This document shows positions 63,025 through 64,000 of a stretch of DNA of 64,000 nt, in pieces. The first letter of the stretch is position 1; the number at the start of each line of letters is the position of its first letter. The stretch comes from Yoonia sp. GTDB taxonomy: Bacteria > Pseudomonadota > Alphaproteobacteria > Rhodobacterales > Rhodobacteraceae. The stretch lies in the NCBI GenBank assembly GCA_029252195.1, contig JAQXBV010000092.1, positions 1 through 64,000 of the forward strand, written 5' to 3'. The notes under the pieces are model-generated. The model saw nothing but the letters and a program-made list of their open reading frames with translations. It was not told where the DNA came from and did not search any database. Position numbers and translations under genes: made by a program.

Positions 63025-63606
63025 TCAATCCGTATCGCGATCCCGATATGCAGCACCATAGCCGCCGTCATCCAGAAAGTTCTGCTCAGACGCTGTATTG
63101 GTCCGCCCCAATGCCGCGTTGCGAAACGGAAACCGGCCAAATTTGCGCACGATTGCCCTGTGGGCTTTGGCATGTGACAGGGTGCTATCGCCGTCGTTCT
63201 TCAAACGGGTATGAATCAAGCGCACGGCGCGGTCCTGATCAACAAGGTTTTCCGAATGCATCAGCGGCATATAGAAAAACAAGCGCTCTGGTTCAGGCAC
63301 TGCCATGTCCCAATCCCGCTCGATCGCCATTTTGGTCGCGGCGCGTGCATGTTTATCAGATGCAAACGCCATGGCATCTGCGCGAAACATGTTGCGCGAA
63401 AATTGGTCCATCAAGACAACATAGGCCAACGCGCCTTTAGGGTCAGTCAGCCAAGTCCCGCAACTCCCGCCCATGGCGTCGTGCCACATATCTTCGAACC
63501 GTGTGCGAATGGCGGCATCCAACTCGGCGTCGCCGCGATACCATCCTGCGGGGCCAACTTCGTCGAGCCAATACGACAAAACTTGCTCTTGCGCGCTCAA
63601 ACTCAC
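63025..63606 (-). CDS. DUF924 family protein
   Basis: VLSYWLDEVGPAGWYRGDAELDAAIRTRFEDMWHDAMGG, LAYVVLMDQFSRNMFRADAMAFASDKHA, FFYMPLMHSENLVDQDRAV. Confidence 0.92.
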   Translation of the reverse strand: MSLSAQEQVLSYWLDEVGPAGWYRGDAELDAAIRTRFEDMWHDAMGGSCGTWLTDPKGALAYVVLMDQFSRNMFRADAMAFASDKHARAATKMAIERDWDMAVPEPERLFFYMPLMHSENLVDQDRAVRLIHTRLKNDGDSTLSHAKAHRAIVRKFGRFPFRNAALGRTNTASEQNFLDDGGYGAAYRDRDTD

Positions 63607-63664
63607 CCCTCCCTAAGATTGTCTTGTCAAAAGAAAGACATAGGAAGCGCTGTGTGACAACCCG

Positions 63665-64000
63665 TTATGAAGGGCTCGGCAGATTTTCCTCGGCTTCTTC
63701 TTCGACATAAAGTTCTTGGGCCACTTCGACCAAGACAGGGGAGGACGCCGAAGACACTGCCGAATAGCTGGTTTGATCAAGATCAAGCGCACTCCGGCTC
63801 CGGCGCGCCATCCGGTAAATAGCATAAACGCCGACAAGAAACATCAGTGTCGAGGAGAAAAGCCAGAACGCATTGGCGCCGATCTCTTCCATCATCCAGC
63901 CGACGATCAGCGGGCCGGCAATGGCTCCGATCCCGTTGATAAACAGCAATCCGCCAGAGGCCGCCGCCATGTCCTCACGCTCCAGATAGTCGTTGGTATA
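63665..64000 (-). CDS. MFS transporter, C-terminal part (runs off window)
   Basis: ...YTNDYLEREDMAAASGGLLFINGIGAIAGPLIVGWMMEEIGANAFWLFSSTLMFLVGVYAIYRMARR. Confidence 0.85.
   Translation of the reverse strand, partial: YTNDYLEREDMAAASGGLLFINGIGAIAGPLIVGWMMEEIGANAFWLFSSTLMFLVGVYAIYRMARRSRSALDLDQTSYSAVSSASSPVLVEVAQELYVEEEAEENLPSPS

Noticed and set aside
1-64000. CRISPR arrays, rRNA genes, intact prophage or toxin-antitoxin systems
   Set aside because: No regularly spaced direct repeats, cas-like proteins, rRNA segments, integrases or recognisable TA pairs were found on reading through the window.

Overview
The window looks like an alphaproteobacterial chromosome segment of Rhodobacterales/Roseobacter type. 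Support comes from gene order (trpE-yibQ-like-trpGDC-moaC-moeA-lexA), GAAC-N7-GAAC SOS boxes, a class II nrdJ and a GTA-type holin. It is mostly core metabolism: nrdJ, tRNA-Pro, pdxH, fabI, the trp/moa/lexA cluster, comEC, gltX, gltA, a cytochrome c maturation block (ccmE, ccmF, ccmH), argC, murI, an indolepyruvate oxidoreductase, purL/bolA/grxD, zapA, tkt, tandem gap paralogs, coaD, a valine-catabolism cluster (mmsA, acyl-CoA dehydrogenase, hydrolase, mmsB), uvrA and an E3 dihydrolipoyl dehydrogenase. The left edge carries decayed IS3-family remnants around rpsU. Points most worth a second look: (1) a three-gene overlapping phage/GTA-type lysis cassette (GH108 endolysin, 3TM holin, XhlA-like protein) inside the ccm block, with one in-frame amber codon between the endolysin's catalytic and C-terminal domains; (2) a probable ~80-nt orphan sRNA upstream of purL with promoter, long hairpin, UCACCUCC anti-SD-like segment and terminator; (3) tandem GAPDH paralogs with diverged cofactor-specificity residues and a shared upstream TGTTAGCGCyAACA palindrome; (4) two exact SOS boxes (lexA, uvrA), a NrdR box upstream of nrdJ, and several perfect dyad operators. 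No CRISPR array, rRNA operon or intact mobile element was seen. All calls are from reading the sequence; no database searches or folding computations were run.
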